Source: Prosapia bicincta (taxonomy: Eukaryota; Arthropoda; Insecta; Hemiptera; Cercopidae). From it: a stretch of DNA of 64,000 nucleotides. A program made the position numbers and the translations under genes. Positions 12,881 to 27,578 of the stretch are shown here, in pieces (position 1 is the stretch's first letter; every line of letters begins with the position of its first letter). The notes under the pieces were generated by a model, which was given only the letters and a program-made list of their open reading frames with translations, was not told the DNA's origin and did not search any database. The DNA lies in the NCBI GenBank assembly GCA_036971475.1, contig JBAIZL010000002.1, forward strand, positions 135,822,740-135,886,739, given 5' to 3'.

Positions 12881-13564
12881 TAATAAGCATAAATAACGTA
12901 GAATCGACCATAGATTCGCATTGTGCACTTTGAATTGAACTATAATACGTATTATAGGAGCTATGGCAATTTTCATATATTTGCTCTAAAAAAAATGCAT
13001 GAATTATAGTTCATGGATTTTGCGATTTCTACAAAAAATGGATTTCTCATTTAAAAGGCTTAAATAACGCAGAATCGACCATAGATTCGCATTGTGCACT
13101 TAGAATCGAACTGTAATACGTATTATAGGAGCTATCGCAATTTTCATATATTTGCTCTGAAAAAAATGCATGAATTATAGTTCATGGATTTTGCGATTTC
13201 TACAAAAAATGGATTTCTCATTTAATAAGCATAAATAACGTAGAATCGACCATAGATTCGCATTGTGCACTTTGAATTGAACTATAATACGTATTATAGG
13301 AGCTATGGCAATTTTCATATATTTGCTCTAAAAAAAATGCATGAATTATAGTTCATGGATTTTGCGATTTCTACAAAAAATGGATTTCTCATTTAAAAGG
13401 CTTAAATAACGCAGAATCGACCATAGATTCGCATTGTGCACTTAGAATCGAACTATAATACGTATTATAGGAGCTATCGCAATTTTCATATATTTGCTCT
13501 GAAAAAAATGCATGAATTATAGTTCATGGATTTTGCGATTTCTACAAAAAAAGGATTTCTCATT
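12881..13564 (+). repeat. Two tandem copies of a 2-mer HOR (342 bp)
   Basis: A monomer pair marked TAATAAGCAT plus CTTTGAATTG, then GGCTTAAATAACGCAG plus GAATCGAACT plus GCTCTGAAAA, occurs twice. Anchors are TAATAAGC at 12881 and 13223 and GGCT at 13057 and 13399, both offset exactly 342 bp. The second member reappears near 15097 and 17820. Confidence 0.85.
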
Positions 13565-14439
13565 TAGAAAGCATAAATAACGTAGAATCGACCATAGATT
13601 CGAATTGTGCACTTAGAATCGAACTATAATACGTATTATAGGAGCTATCACAATTTTCATATATTTGCTCTGAAAAAAATGCATGAATTATAGTTCATGG
13701 ATTTTGCGATTTCTACAAAAAATGGATTTCTCATTTAAAAAGCTCAAATAACGTAGAATCGACCATAGATTCGCATTGTGCACTTAGAATTGAACTATAA
13801 TACGTATTATAGGAGCTATGGCAATTTTCATATATTTGCTCTAAAAAAAATGCATGAATTATAGTTCATGGATTTTGCGATTTCTACAAAATTGGATTTC
13901 TCATTTTAAAGCATAAATAACGTAGAATCGACCATAGATTCGCATTGTGCACTTAGAATTGAACTATAATAAGTATTATAGGAGCTATGGCAATTTTCAT
14001 ATATTTGCTCTGAAAAAAATGCATGAATTATAGTTCATGGATTTTGCGATTTCTACAAAAAATGGATTTCTCATTTAGAAAGCATAAATAACGTAGAATC
14101 GACCATAGATTCGCATTGTGCACTTAGAATTGAACTATAATAAGTATTATAGGAGCTATGGCAATTTTCATATATTTGCTCTAAAAAAAATGCATGATAT
14201 ATAGTTCATGGATTTTGCGATTTCTACAAAAAATGGATTTCTCATTTAAAAAGCATAAATAACTTAGAATCGACCATAGATTCGCATTGTGCACTTAGAA
14301 TTGAACTATAATACGTATTATAGGAGCTATGGCAATTTTCATATATTTGCTCTAAAAAAAATGCATGAATTATAGTTCATGGATTTTGCGATTTCTACAA
14401 AAAATGGATTTCTCATTTAAAAAGCATAAATAACGTAGA

Positions 14440-17160
14440 ATCGACCATAGATTCGCATTGTGCACTTAGAATTGAACTATAATACGTATTATAGGAGCTA
14501 TGGCAATTATCATATATTTGCTCTAAAAAAAATGCATGAATTATAGTTCATGGATTTTGCGATTTCTAAAAAAAATGGATTTCTCATTTAAAAAGCATAA
14601 ATAACGCAGAATCGACCATAGATTCGCATTGTGCACTTAGAATTGAACTATAATACGTATTATAGGAGCTATCGCAATTTTCATATATTTGCTATGAAAA
14701 AAATGCATGAATTATAGTTCATGGATTTTGCGATTTCTACAAAAAATGGATTTCTCATTTAGAAAGCATAAATAACGTAGAATCGACCATAGATTCGCAT
14801 TGTGCACTTAGAATTGAACTATAATAAGTATTATAGGAGCTATGGCAATTTTCATATATTTGCTCTAAAAAAAATGCATGAATTATAGTTCATGGATTTT
14901 GCGATTTCTACAAAAAATGGATTTCTCATTTAAAAAGCACAAATAACGTAGAATCGACCATAGATTCGCATTGTGCACTTAGAATTGAACTATAATACGT
15001 ATTATAGGAGCTATGGCAATTTTCATATATTTGCTCTAAAAAAAATGCATGAATGGATTTTGCGATTTCTACAAAAAATGGATTTCTCATTTAAAAGGCT
15101 TAAATAACGCAGAATTGACCATAGATTCGCATTGTGCACTTAGAATCGAACTATAATACGTATTATAGGAGCTATCGCAATTTTCATATATTTGCTCTGA
15201 AAAAAATGCATGAATTTATAGTTCATGGATTTTGCGATTTCTACAAAAAATGGATTTCTCATTTAGAAAGCATAAATAACGTAGAATCGACCATAGATTC
15301 GCATTGTGCACTTAGAATCGAACTATAATACGTATTATAGGAGCTATCGCAATTTTCATATATTTGCTCTGAAAAAAATGCATGAATTATAGTTCATGGA
15401 TTTTGCGATTTCTACAAAAAATGGATTTCTCATTTAGAAAGCATAAATAACGTAGAATCGACCATAGATTCGCATTGTGCACTTAGAATTGAACTATAAT
15501 AAGTATTATAGGAGCTATGGCAATTTTCATATATTTGCTCTAAAAAAAATGCATGATATATAGTTCATGGATTTTGCGATTTCTACAAAAAATGGATTTC
15601 TCATTTAAAAAGCATAAATAACTTAGAATCGACCATAGATTCGCATTGTGCACTTAGAATTGAACTATAATACGTATTATAGGAGCTATGGCAATTTTCA
15701 TATATTTGCTCTAAAAAAAATGCATGAATTATAGTTCATGGATTTTGCGATTTCTAAAAAAAATGGATTTCTCATTTAAAAAGCATAAATAACGTAGAAT
15801 CGACTATAGATTAGCATTGTGCACTTAGAATTGAACTATAATACGTATTATAGGAGCTATGGCAATTTTCATATATTTGCTATGAAAAAAATGCATGAAT
15901 TATAGTTCATGGATTTTGCGATTTCTACAAAAAATGGATTTCTCATTTAGAAAGCATAAATAACGTAGAATCGACCATAGATTCGCATTGTGCACTTAGA
16001 ATTGAACTATAATAAGTATTATAGGAGCTATGGCAATTTTCATACATTTTCTCTAAAAAAAATGCATGAATTATAGTTCATGGATTTTGCGATTTCTACA
16101 AAAAATGGATTTCTCATTTAAAAAGCTTAAATAACGCAGAATCGACCATAGATTCGCATTGTGCACTTAGAATTGAACTATAATACGTATTATAGGAGCT
16201 ATGGCAATTTTCATATATTTGCTCTAAAAAAAATGCATGAATTATAGTTCATGGATTTTGCGATTTCTACAAAAAATGGATTTCTCATTTAAAAAGCATA
16301 AATAACGTAGAATCGACCATAGATTCGCATTGTGCACTTAGAATTGAACTATAATACGTATTATAGGAGCTATGGCAATTTTCATATATTTGCTCTAAAA
16401 AAAATGCATGAATTATAGTTCATGGATTTTGCGATTTCTACAAAAAATGGATTTCTCATTTAAAAAGCATAAATAACGTAGAATCGACCATAGATTCGCA
16501 TTGTGCACTTTGAATTGAACTATAATACGTATTATAGGAGCTATGGCAATTTTCATATATTTGCTCTAAAAAAAATGCATGAATTATAGTTCATGGATTT
16601 TGCGATTTCTACAAAAAATAGATTTCTCATTTAAAAAGCTTAAATAACGTAGAATCGACCATAGATTCGCATTGTGCACTTAGAATTGAACTATAATACG
16701 TATTATAGGAGCTATCGCAATTTTCATATATTTGCTCTAAAAAAAATGGATGAAGTTCATGGATCTTGCGATTTCTACAAAAAATGGATTTCTCATTTAA
16801 AAAGCATAAATAACGTAGATTCGACCATAGATTCGCATTGTGCACTTAGAATTGAACTATAATACGTATTATAGGAGCTATGGCAATTTTCATATATTTG
16901 CTCAAAAAAAATGCATGAATTATAGTTCATGGATTTTGCGATTTCTACAAGAAATGGATTTCTCATTTAAAAAGCATAAATAACGTAGAATCGACCATAG
17001 ATTCGCATTGTGCACTTTGAATTGAACTATAATAAGTATTATAGGAGCTATGGCAATTTTCATATATTTGCTCTAAAAAAAATGCATGAATTATAGTTCA
17101 TGGATTTTGCGATTTCTACAAAAAATGGATTTCTCATTTAAAAAGCTTAAATAACGCAGA
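14440..17160 (+). repeat. 16-mer tandem duplication, copy 1
   Basis: The period is 2721 bp (16 x 171 minus 15). Shared rare markers include CAATTATCAT (14504 and 17225), GCATGAATGGATT with a 10-bp loss (15051 and 17772), a +1-base dyad 2 near 15211 and 17933, GCATGATATATAG near 15551 and 18277, and ATGGATGAAGTTC near 16750 and 19470. Left of about 14440 the copies differ (GCATAAATAACGTAG against GCTTAAATAACGCAG). Confidence 0.9.
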
Positions 17161-19881
17161 ATCGACCATAGATTCGCATTGTGCACTTAGAATTGAACTA
17201 TAATACGTATTATAGGAGCTATGGCAATTATCATATATTTGCTCTAAAAAAAATGCATGAATTATAGTTCATGGATTTTGCGATTTCTAAAAAAAATGGA
17301 TTTCTCATTTAAAAAGCATAAATAACGCAGAATCGACCATAGATTCGCATTGTGCACTTAGAATTGAACTATAATACGTATTATAGGAGCTATCGCAATT
17401 TTCATATATTTGCTATGAAAAAAATGCATGAATTATAGTTCATGGATTTTGCGATTTCTACAAAAAATGGATTTCTCATTTAGAAAGCATAAATAACGTA
17501 GAATCGACCATAGATTCGCATTGTGCACTTAGAATTGAACTATAATAAGTATTATAGGAGCTATGGCAATTTTCATATATTTGCTCTAAAAAAAATGCAT
17601 GAATTATAGTTCATGGATTTTGCGATTTCTACAAAAAATGGATTTCTCATTTAAAAAGCACAAATAACGTAGAATCGACCATAGATTCGCATTGTGCACT
17701 TAGAATTGAACTATAATACGTATTATAGGAGCTATGGCAATTTTCATATATTTGCTCTAAAAAAAATGCATGAATGGATTTTGCGATTTCTACAAAAAAT
17801 GGATTTCTCATTTAAAAGGCTTAAATAACGCAGAATTGACCATAGATTCGCATTGTGCACTTAGAATCGAACTATAATACGTATTATAGGAGCTATCGCA
17901 ATTTTCATATATTTGCTCTGAAAAAAATGCATGAATTTATAGTTCATGGATTTTGCGATTTCTACAAAAAATGGATTTCTCATTTAGAAAGCATAAATAA
18001 CGTAGAATCGACCATAGATTCGCATTGTGCACTTAGAATCGAACTATAATACGTATTATAGGAGCTATCGCAATTTTCATATATTTGCTCTGAAAAAAAT
18101 GCATGAATTATAGTTCATGGATTTTGCGATTTCTACAAAAAATGGATTTCTCATTTAGAAAGCATAAATAACGTAGAATCGACCATAGATTCGCATTGTG
18201 CACTTAGAATTGAACTATAATAAGTATTATAGGAGCTATGGCAATTTTCATATATTTGCTCTAAAAAAAATGCATGATATATAGTTCATGGATTTTGCGA
18301 TTTCTACAAAAAATGGATTTCTCATTTAAAAAGCATAAATAACTTAGAATCGACCATAGATTCGCATTGTGCACTTAGAATTGAACTATAATACGTATTA
18401 TAGGAGCTATGGCAATTTTCATATATTTGCTCTAAAAAAAATACATGAATTATAGTTCATGGATTTTGCGATTTCTAAAAAAAATGGATTTCTCATTTAA
18501 AAAGCATAAATAACGTAGAATCGACTATAGATTAGCATTGTGCACTTAGAATTGAACTATAATACGTATTATAGGAGCTATGGCAATTTTCATATATTTG
18601 CTATGAAAAAAATGCATGAATTATAGTTCATGGATTTTGCGATTTCTACAAAAAATGGATTTCTCATTTAGAAAGCATAAATAACGTAGAATCGACCATA
18701 GATTCGCATTGTGCACTTAGAATTGAACTATAATAAGTATTATAGGAGCTATGGCAATTTTCATATATTTTCTCTAAAAAAAATGCATGAATTATAGTTC
18801 ATGGATTTTGCGATTTCTACAAAAAATGGATTTCTCATTTAAAAAGCTTAAATAACGCAGAATCGACCATAGATTCGCATTGTGCACTTAGAATTGAACT
18901 ATAATACGTATTATAGGAGCTATGGCAATTTTCATATATTTGCTCTAAAAAAAATGCATGAATTATAGTTCATGGATTTTGCGATTTCTACAAAAAATGG
19001 ATTTCTCATTTAAAAAGCATAAATAACGTAGAATCGACCATAGATTCGCATTGTGCACTTAGAATTGAACTATAATACGTATTATAGGAGCTATGGCAAT
19101 TTTCATATATTTGCTCTAAAAAAAATGCATGAATTATAGTTCATGGATTTTGCGATTTCTACAAAAAATGGATTTCTCATTTAAAAAGCATAAATAACGT
19201 AGAATCGACCATAGATTCGCATTGTGCACTTTGAATTGAACTATAATACGTATTATAGGAGCTATGGCAATTTTCATATATTTGCTCTAAAAAAAATGCA
19301 TGAATTATAGTTCATGGATTTTGCGATTTCTACAAAAAATAGATTTCTCATTTAAAAAGCTTAAATAACGTAGAATCGACCATAGATTCGCATTGTGCAC
19401 TTAGAATTGAACTATAATACGTATTATAGGAGCTATCGCAATTTTCATATATTTGCTCTAAAAAAAATGGATGAAGTTCATGGATCTTGCGATTTCTACA
19501 AAAAATGGATTTCTCATTTAAAAAGCATAAATAACGTAGATTCGACCATAGATTCGCATTGTGCACTTAGAATTGAACTATAATACGTATTATAGGAGCT
19601 ATGGCAATTTTCATATATTTGCTCAAAAAAAATGCATGAATTATAGTTCATGGATTTTGCGATTTCTACAAGAAATGGATTTCTCATTTAAAAAGCATAA
19701 ATAACGTAGAATCGACCATAGATTCGCATTGTGCACTTTGAATTGAACTATAATAAGTATTATAGGAGCTATGGCAATTTTCATATATTTGCTCTAAAAA
19801 AAATGCATGAATTATAGTTCATGGATTTTGCGATTTCTACAAAAAATGGATTTCTCATTTAAAAAGCTTAAATAACGCAGA
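17161..19881 (+). repeat. 16-mer tandem duplication, copy 2
   Basis: Near-identical tandem partner of 14440-17160. Beyond it, near 19945, the sequence has CAATTTTCAT where a third tandem copy should have CAATTATCAT, so the tandem run stops at two copies here. A partial third copy lies further on. Confidence 0.9.
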
Positions 19882-20385
19882 ATCGACCATAGATTCGCAT
19901 TGTGCACTTAGAATTGAACTATAATACGTATTATAGGAGCTATGGCAATTTTCATATATTTGCTCTAAAAAAAATGCATGAATTATAGTTCATGGATTTT
20001 GCGATTTCTACAAAAAATGGATTTCTCATTTAAAAAGCATAAATAACGTAGAATCGACCATAGATTCGCATTGTGCACTTAGAATTGAACTATAATACGT
20101 ATTATAGGAGCTGTGGCAATTTTCATATATTTGCTCTAAAAAAAATGCATGAATTATAGTTCATGGATTTTGCGATTTCTACAAAAAATGGATTTCTCAT
20201 TTAAAAAGCTTAAATAACGTAGAATCGACCATAGATTCGCATTGTGCACTTAGAATTGAACTATAATACGTATTATAGGAGCTATCGCAATTTTCATATA
20301 TTTGCTCTAAAAAAAATGGATGAATTATAGTTCATGGATTTTGGGATTTCTACAAAAAATGGATTTCTCATTTAAAAAGCATAAA

Positions 20386-22310
20386 TGACGTAGAATCGAC
20401 CATAGATTCGCATTGTGCACTTAGAATTGAACTATAATACGTATTATAGGAGCTATGGCAATTTTCATATATTTGCTCTAAAAAAAATGCATGAAGTTCA
20501 TGGATTTTGCGATTTCTACAAAAAATGGATTTCTCATTTAAAAAGCATCAATAACGTAGATTCGACCATAGATTCGCATTGTGCACTTAGAATTGAACTA
20601 TAATACGTATTATAGGAGCTATGGCAATTTTCATATATTTGCTCAAAAAAAAATGCATGAATTATAGTTCATGGATTTTGCGATTTCTACAAGAAATGGA
20701 TTTCTCATTTAAAAAGCATAAATAACGTAGAATCGACCATAGATTCGCATTGTGCACTTAGAATTGAACTATAATAAGTATTATAGGAGCTATGGCAATT
20801 TTCATATATTTGCTCTAAAAAAAATGCATGAATTATAGTTCATGGATTTTGCGATTTCTACAAAAAATGGATTTCTCATTTAAAAAGCCTAAATAACGCA
20901 GAATCGACCATAGATTCGCATTGTGCACTTGGAATTGAACTATAATACGTATTATAAGAGCTATCGCAATTTTCATATATTTGCTTTAAAAAAAATGCAT
21001 GAATTATAGTTCATGGATTTTGCGATTTCTACAAAAAATGGATTTCTCATTTAAAAAGCATAAATAACGTAGAATCGACCATAGATTCGCATTGTGCACT
21101 TAGAATTGAACTATAATACGTATTATAGGAGCTATGGCAATTTTCATATATTTGCTCTAAAAAAATGCATGAAATATAGTTCATGGATTTAGCGATTTCT
21201 ACAAAAAATGGATTTCTCATTTAAAAAGCATAAATAACGTAGAATCGACCATAGATTCGCATTGTGCACTTAGAATTGAACTATAATACGTATTATAGGA
21301 GCTGTGGCAATTTTCATATATTTGCTCTAAAAAAAATGCATGAAATATTCATGGATTTTGCGATTTCTACAAAAAATGGATTTCTCATTTAAAAAGCATA
21401 AATAACGAAAGAATCGACCATAGATTCGCATTGTGCACTTTGAATTGAACTATAATACGTATTATAGGAGCTATGGCAATTTTCATATATTTGCTCTAAA
21501 AAAAATGCATGAATTATAGTTCATGGATTTTGCGATTTCTACAAAAAATGGATTTCTCATTTAAAAAGCATAAATAACGTAGAATCGACCATAGATTCGC
21601 ATTGTGCACTTTGAATTGAACTATAATACGTATTATAGGAGCTATGGCAATTTTCATATATATGCTCTAAAAAAAATGCATGAATTATAGTTCATGGATT
21701 TTGCGATTTCTACAAAAAATGGATTTCTCATTTAAAAAGCTTAAATAACGTAGAATCGACCATAGATTCGCATTGTGCACTTAGTATTGAACTATAATAC
21801 GTATTATAGGAGCTATGGCAATTTTCATATATTTGCTCTAAAAAAAATGCATGAATTATAGTTCATGGATTTTGCGATTTCTACAAAAAATGGATTTCTC
21901 ATTTAAAAAGCATAAATAACGTAGAATCGACCATAGATTCGCATTGTGCACTTAGAATTGAACTATAATACGTAAATTAGGAGCTATGGCAATTTTCATA
22001 TATTTGCTCTAAAAAAAATGCATGAATTATAGTTCATGGATTTTGCGATTTCTACAAAAAATGGATTTCTCATTTAAAAAGCATAAATAACGTAGAATCG
22101 ACCATAGATTCGCATTGTGCACTTAGAATTGAACTATAATACGTATTATACGAGCTATGGCAATTTTCATATATTTGCTCTAAAAAAAATGCATGAATTA
22201 TAGTTCATGGATTTTGCGATTTCTACAAAAAATGGATTTCTCATTTAAACGGCATAAATAACGTAGAATCGACCATAGATTCGCATTGTGCACTTAGAAT
22301 TGATGTATAA
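20386..22310 (+). repeat. Domain III multi-marker block, copy 1
   Basis: Marker order: AAATGACGTAG (20386), 5-bp-loss dyad 2 (near 20492), CATCAATAACGTAGATTCG, GAAATATTCATGG (21341), AACGAAAGAATCG (21406), GTAAATTAGG (21971), TATACGAG (22151), AAACGGC (22248), TGATGTATAA (22301). The same order recurs three more times downstream with whole-monomer differences in spacing. Confidence 0.88.
22151..22310 (+). repeat. Haplotype cassette TATACGAG / AAACGGC / TGATGTATAA (first copy)
   Basis: A C at base 55 (TATACGAGC), ACGG at bases 153-156 of the same monomer and TG at 37-38 of the next travel together. Base-55C with AAACGGC recurs near 27415, 30483, 33895, 39531, 41061, 43267, 44303, 46691, 48787 and 51695. 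Most copies before 47 kb keep the TGATGTATAA end; those at 41.2, 48.9 and 51.8 kb have GATCTATAA instead. Confidence 0.87.
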
Positions 22311-23189
22311 TACGTATTATAGGAGCTATGGCAATTTTCATATATTTGCTCTAAAAAAAATGCATGAATTTTTGCGATTTCTACAAAAAATGGATTTCTC
22401 ATTTAAAAAGCATAAATAACGTAGAATCGACCATAGATTCGCATTGTGCACTTAGAATTGAACTATAATAAGTATTATAGGAGCTATGGCAATTTTCATA
22501 TATTTGCTCTAAAAAAAATGCATGAATTATAGTTCATGGATTTTGCGATTTCTACAAAAAATGGATTTCTCATTTAAAAAGCATAAATAACGTAGAATCG
22601 ACCATAGATTCGCATTGTGCACTTAGAATTGAACTATAATACGTATTATAGGAGCTGTGGCAATTTTCATATATTTGCTCTAAAAAAAATGCATGAATTA
22701 TAGTTCATGGATTTTGCGATTTCTACAAAAAATGGATTTCTCATTTAAAAAGCATAAATAACGTAGAATCGACCATAGATTCGCATTGTGCACTTTGAAT
22801 TGAACTATAATAAGTATTATAGGAGCTATGGCAATTTTCATATATTTGCTCTAAAAAAAATGCATGAATTATAGTTCATGGATTTTGCGATTTCTACAAA
22901 AAATGGATTTCTCATTTAAAAAGCTTAAATAACGTAGAATCGACCATAGATTCGCATTGTGCACTTAGAATTGAACTATAATACGTATTATAGGAGCTAT
23001 CGCAATTTTCATATATTTGCTCTAAAAAAAATGGATGAATTATAGTTCATGGATTTTGGGATTTCTACAAAAAATGGATTTCTCATTTAAAAAGCATAAA
23101 TAACGTAGAATCGACCATAGATTCGCATTGTGCACTTTGAATTGAACTATAATAAGTATTATAGGAGCTATGGCAATTTTCATATATTT

Positions 23190-25310
23190 GCTATGAAAAA
23201 AATGCATGAATTATAGTTCATGGATTTTGCGATTTCTACAAAAAATGGATTTCACATTTAGAAAGCATAAATAACGTAGAATCGACCATAGATTCGCATT
23301 GTGCACTTAGAATTGAACTATAATAAGTATTATAGGAGCTATGGCAATTTTCATATATTTGCTCTAAAAAAAATGCATGAATTATAGTTCATGGATTTTG
23401 CGATTTCTACAAAAAATGGATTTCTCATTTAAAAAGCACAAATAACGTAGAATCGACCATAGATTCGCATTGTGCACTTAGAATTGAACTATAATACGTA
23501 TTATAGGAGCTATGGCAATTTTCATATATTTGCTCTAAAAAAAATGCATGAATGGATTTTGCGATTTCTACAAAAAATGGATTTCTCATTTAAAAGGCTT
23601 AAATAACGCAGAATTGACCATAGATTCGCATTGTGCACTTAGAATCGAACTATAATACGTATTATAGGAGCTATCGCAATTTTCATATATTTGCTCTGAA
23701 AAAAATGCATGAATTTATAGTTCATGGATTTTGCGATTTCTACAAAAAATGGATTTCTCATTTAGAAAGCATAAATAACGTAGAATCGACCATAGATTCG
23801 CATTGTGCACTTAGAATCGAACTATAATACGTATTATAGGAGCTATCGCAATTTTCATATATTTGCTCTGAAAAAAATGCATGAATTATAGTTCATGGAT
23901 TTTGCGATTTCTACAAAAAATGGATTTCTCATTTAGAAAGCATAAATAACGTAGAATCGACCATAGATTCGCATTGTGCACTTAGAATTGAACTATAATA
24001 AGTATTATAGGAGCTATGGCAATTTTCATATATTTGCTCTAAAAAAAATGCATGATATATAGTTCATGGATTTTGCGATTTCTACAAAAAATGGATTTCT
24101 CATTTAAAAAGCATAAATAACTTAGAATCGACCATAGATTCGCATTGTGCACTTAGAATTGAACTATAATACGTATTATAGGAGCTATGGCAATTTTCAT
24201 ATATTTGCTCTAAAAAAAATGCATGAATTATAGTTCATGGATTTTGCGATTTCTAAAAAAAATGGATTTCTCATTTAAAAAGCATAAATAACGTAGAATC
24301 GACTATAGATTAGCATTGTGCACTTAGAATTGAACTATAATACGTATTATAGGAGCTATGGCAATTTTCATATATTTGCTCTAAAAAAAATGCATGAATT
24401 ATAGTTCATGGATTTTGCGATTTCTACAAAAAATGGATTTCTCATTTAAAAAGCTTAAATAACGCAGAATCGACCATAGATTCGCATTGTGCACTTAGAA
24501 TTGAACTATAATACGTATTATAGGAGCTATGGCAATTTTCATATATTTGCTCTAAAAAAAATGCATGAATTATAGTTCATGGATTTTGCGATTTCTACAA
24601 AAAATGGATTTCTCATTTAAAAAGCATAAATAACGTAGAATCGACCATAGATTCGCATTGTGCACTTTGAATTGAACTATAATACGTATTATAGGAGCTA
24701 TGGCAATTTTCATATATTTGCTCTAAAAAAAATGCATGAATTATAGTTCATGGATTTTGCGATTTCTACAAAAAATAGATTTCTCATTTAAAAAGCTTAA
24801 ATAACGTAGAATCGACCATAGATTCGCATTGTGCACTTAGAATTGAACTATAATACGTATTATAGGAGCTATCGCAATTTTCATATATTTGCTCTAAAAA
24901 AAATGGATGAAGTTCATGGATCTTGCGATTTCTACAAAAAATGGATTTCTCATTTAAAAAGCATAAATAACGTAGATTCGACCATAGATTCGCATTGTGC
25001 ACTTAGAATTGAACTATAATACGTATTATAGGAGCTATGGCAATTTTCATATATTTGCTCAAAAAAAATGCATGAATTATAGTTCATGGATTTTGCGATT
25101 TCTACAAGAAATGGATTTCTCATTTAAAAAGCATAAATAACGTAGAATCGACCATAGATTCGCATTGTGCACTTTGAATTGAACTATAATAAGTATTATA
25201 GGAGCTATGGCAATTTTCATATATTTGCTCTAAAAAAAATGCATGAATTATAGTTCATGGATTTTGCGATTTCTACAAAAAATGGATTTCTCATTTAAAA
25301 AGCTTAAATA
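23190..25310 (+). repeat. 16-mer unit, partial third copy with a 2-monomer deletion
   Basis: The GCATGAATGGATT marker recurs at 23550, +5778 from copy 2. Later markers are at +5436 (the 5-bp-loss monomer at 24831 against 19395). The difference is exactly 342 bp, so two whole monomers are missing in this copy, between about 24.3 and 24.7 kb. Confidence 0.85.
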
Positions 25311-25583
25311 ACGCAGAATCGACCATAGATTCGCATTGTGCACTTAGAATTGAACTATAATACGTATTATAGGAGCTATGGCAATTTTCATATATTTGCT
25401 CTAAAAAAAATGCATGAATTATAGTTCATGAATTTTGCGATTTCTACAAAAAATGGATTTCTCATTTAAAAAGCATAAATAACGTAGAATCGACCATAGA
25501 TTCGCATTGTGCACTTAGAATTGAACTATAATACGTATTATAGGAGCTGTGGCAATTTTCATATATTTGCTCTAAAAAAAATG

Positions 25584-25602
25584 CATGAACTATAAGTTCA
25601 TG
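25584..25602. repeat. Dyad 2 variant with 8-bp arms and 3-base loop
   Basis: CATGAACT-ATA-AGTTCATG has two perfect 8-bp arms around a 3-base spacer, one base longer than the usual dyad 2. It sits in an otherwise ordinary domain III monomer. Confidence 0.9.
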
Positions 25603-25822
25603 GATTTTGCGATTTCTACAAAAAATGTATTTCTCATTTAAAAAGCTTAAATAACGTAGAATCGACCATAGATTCGCATTGTGCACTTAGAATTGAACTA
25701 TAATACGTATTATAGGAGCTATCGCAATTTTCATATATTTGCTCTAAAAAAAATGGATGAATTATAGTTCATGGATTTTGGGATTTCTACAAAAAATGGA
25801 TTTCTCATTTAAAAAGCATAAA

Positions 25823-27578
25823 TGACGTAGAATCGACCATAGATTCGCATTGTGCACTTAGAATTGAACTATAATACGTATTATAGGAGCTATGGCAATT
25901 TTCATATATTTGCTCTAAAAAAAATGCATGAAGTTCATGGATTTTGCGATTTCTACAAAAAATGGATTTCTCATTTAAAAAGCATCAATAACGTAGATTC
26001 GACCATAGATTCGTATTGTGCACTTAGAATTGAACTATAATACGTATTATAGGAGCTATGGCAATTTTCATATATTTGCTCAAAAAAAAATGCATGAATT
26101 ATAGTTCATGGATTTTGCGATTTCTACAAGAAATGGATATCTCATTTAAAAAGCATAAATAACGTAGAATCGACCATAGATTCGCATTGTGCAGTTAGAA
26201 TTGAACTATAATAAGTATTATAGGAGCTATGGCAATTTTCATATATTTGCTCTAAAAAAAATGCATGAATTATAGTTCATGGATTTTGCGATTTCTACAA
26301 AAAATGGATTTCTCATTTAAAAAGCCTAAATAACGCAGAATCGACCATAGATTCGCATTGTGCACTTGGAATTGAACTATAATACGTATTATAAGAGCTA
26401 TCGCAATTTTCATATATTTGCTTTAAAAAAAATGCATGAATTATAGTTCATGGATTTTGCGATTTCTACAAAAAATGGATTTCTCATTTAAAAAGCATAA
26501 ATAACGTAGAATCGACCATAGATTCGCATTGTGCACTTAGAATTGAACTATAATACGTATTATAGGAGCTATGGCAATTTTCATATATTTGCTCTAAAAA
26601 AATGCATGAAATATAGTTCATGGATTTAGCGATTTCTACAAAAAATGGATTTCTCATTTAAAAAGCATAAATAACGTAGAATCGACCATAGATTCGCATT
26701 GTGCACTTAGAATTGAACTATAATACGTATTATAGGAGCTGTGGCAATTTTCATATATTTGCTCTAAAAAAAATGCATGAAATATTCATGGATTTTGCGA
26801 TTTCTACAAAAAATGGATTTCTCATTTAAAAAGCATAAATAACGAAAGAATCGACCATAGATTCGCATTGTGCACTTTGAATTGAACTATAATACGTATT
26901 ATAGGAGCTATGGCAATTTTCATATATTTGCTCTAAAAAAAATGCATGAATTATAGTTCATGGATTTTGCGATTTCTACAAAAAATGGATTTCTCATTTA
27001 AAAAGCATAAATAACGTAGAATCGACCATAGATTCGCATTGTGCACTTAGTATTGAACTATAATACGTATTATAGGAGCTATGGCAATTTTCATATATTT
27101 GCTCTAAAAAAAATGCATGAATTATAGTTCATGGATTTTGCGATTTCTACAAAAAATGGATTTCTCATTTAAAAAGCATAAATAACGTAGAATCGACCAT
27201 AGATTCGCATTGTGCACTTAGAATTGAACTATAATACGTAAATTAGGAGCTATGGCAATTTTCATATATTTGCTCTAAAAAAAATGCATGAATTATAGTT
27301 CATGGATTTTGCGATTTCTACAAAAAATGGATTTCTCATTTAAAAAGCATAAATAACGTAGAATCGACCATAGATTCGCATTGTGCACTTAGAATTGAAC
27401 TATAATACGTATTATACGAGCTATGGCAATTTTCATATATTTGCTCTAAAAAAAATGCATGAATTATAGTTCATGGATTTTGCGATTTCTACAAAAAATG
27501 GATTTCTCATTTAAACGGCATAAATAACGTAGAATCGACCATAGATTCGCATTGTGCACTTAGAATTGATGTATAATA
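25823..27578 (+). repeat. Domain III multi-marker block, copy 2
   Basis: Offset +5437 for TGACG (25823), GAAATATTC (26778) and CGAAAG (26843). It is then +5266 for GTAAATTAGG (27237), so one monomer (171 bp) is missing relative to copy 1. The +5437 offset is a 32-monomer unit that also contains the 16-mer region upstream. Confidence 0.88.

Noticed and set aside
15134..15328. 64-codon open frame, with identical copies at 17855 and 23633
   Set aside because: It is monomer sequence with a GTG start, opened by a one-base insertion in dyad 2, and copied by the 16-mer duplication. No ribosome site, domain or conservation beyond the repeat.
16627..16845. 72-codon minus-strand open frame, with copies at 19348 and 24784
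   Set aside because: It overlaps the plus-strand open frame in the same satellite monomers, and both are caused by the same 5-bp loss. Not a gene.
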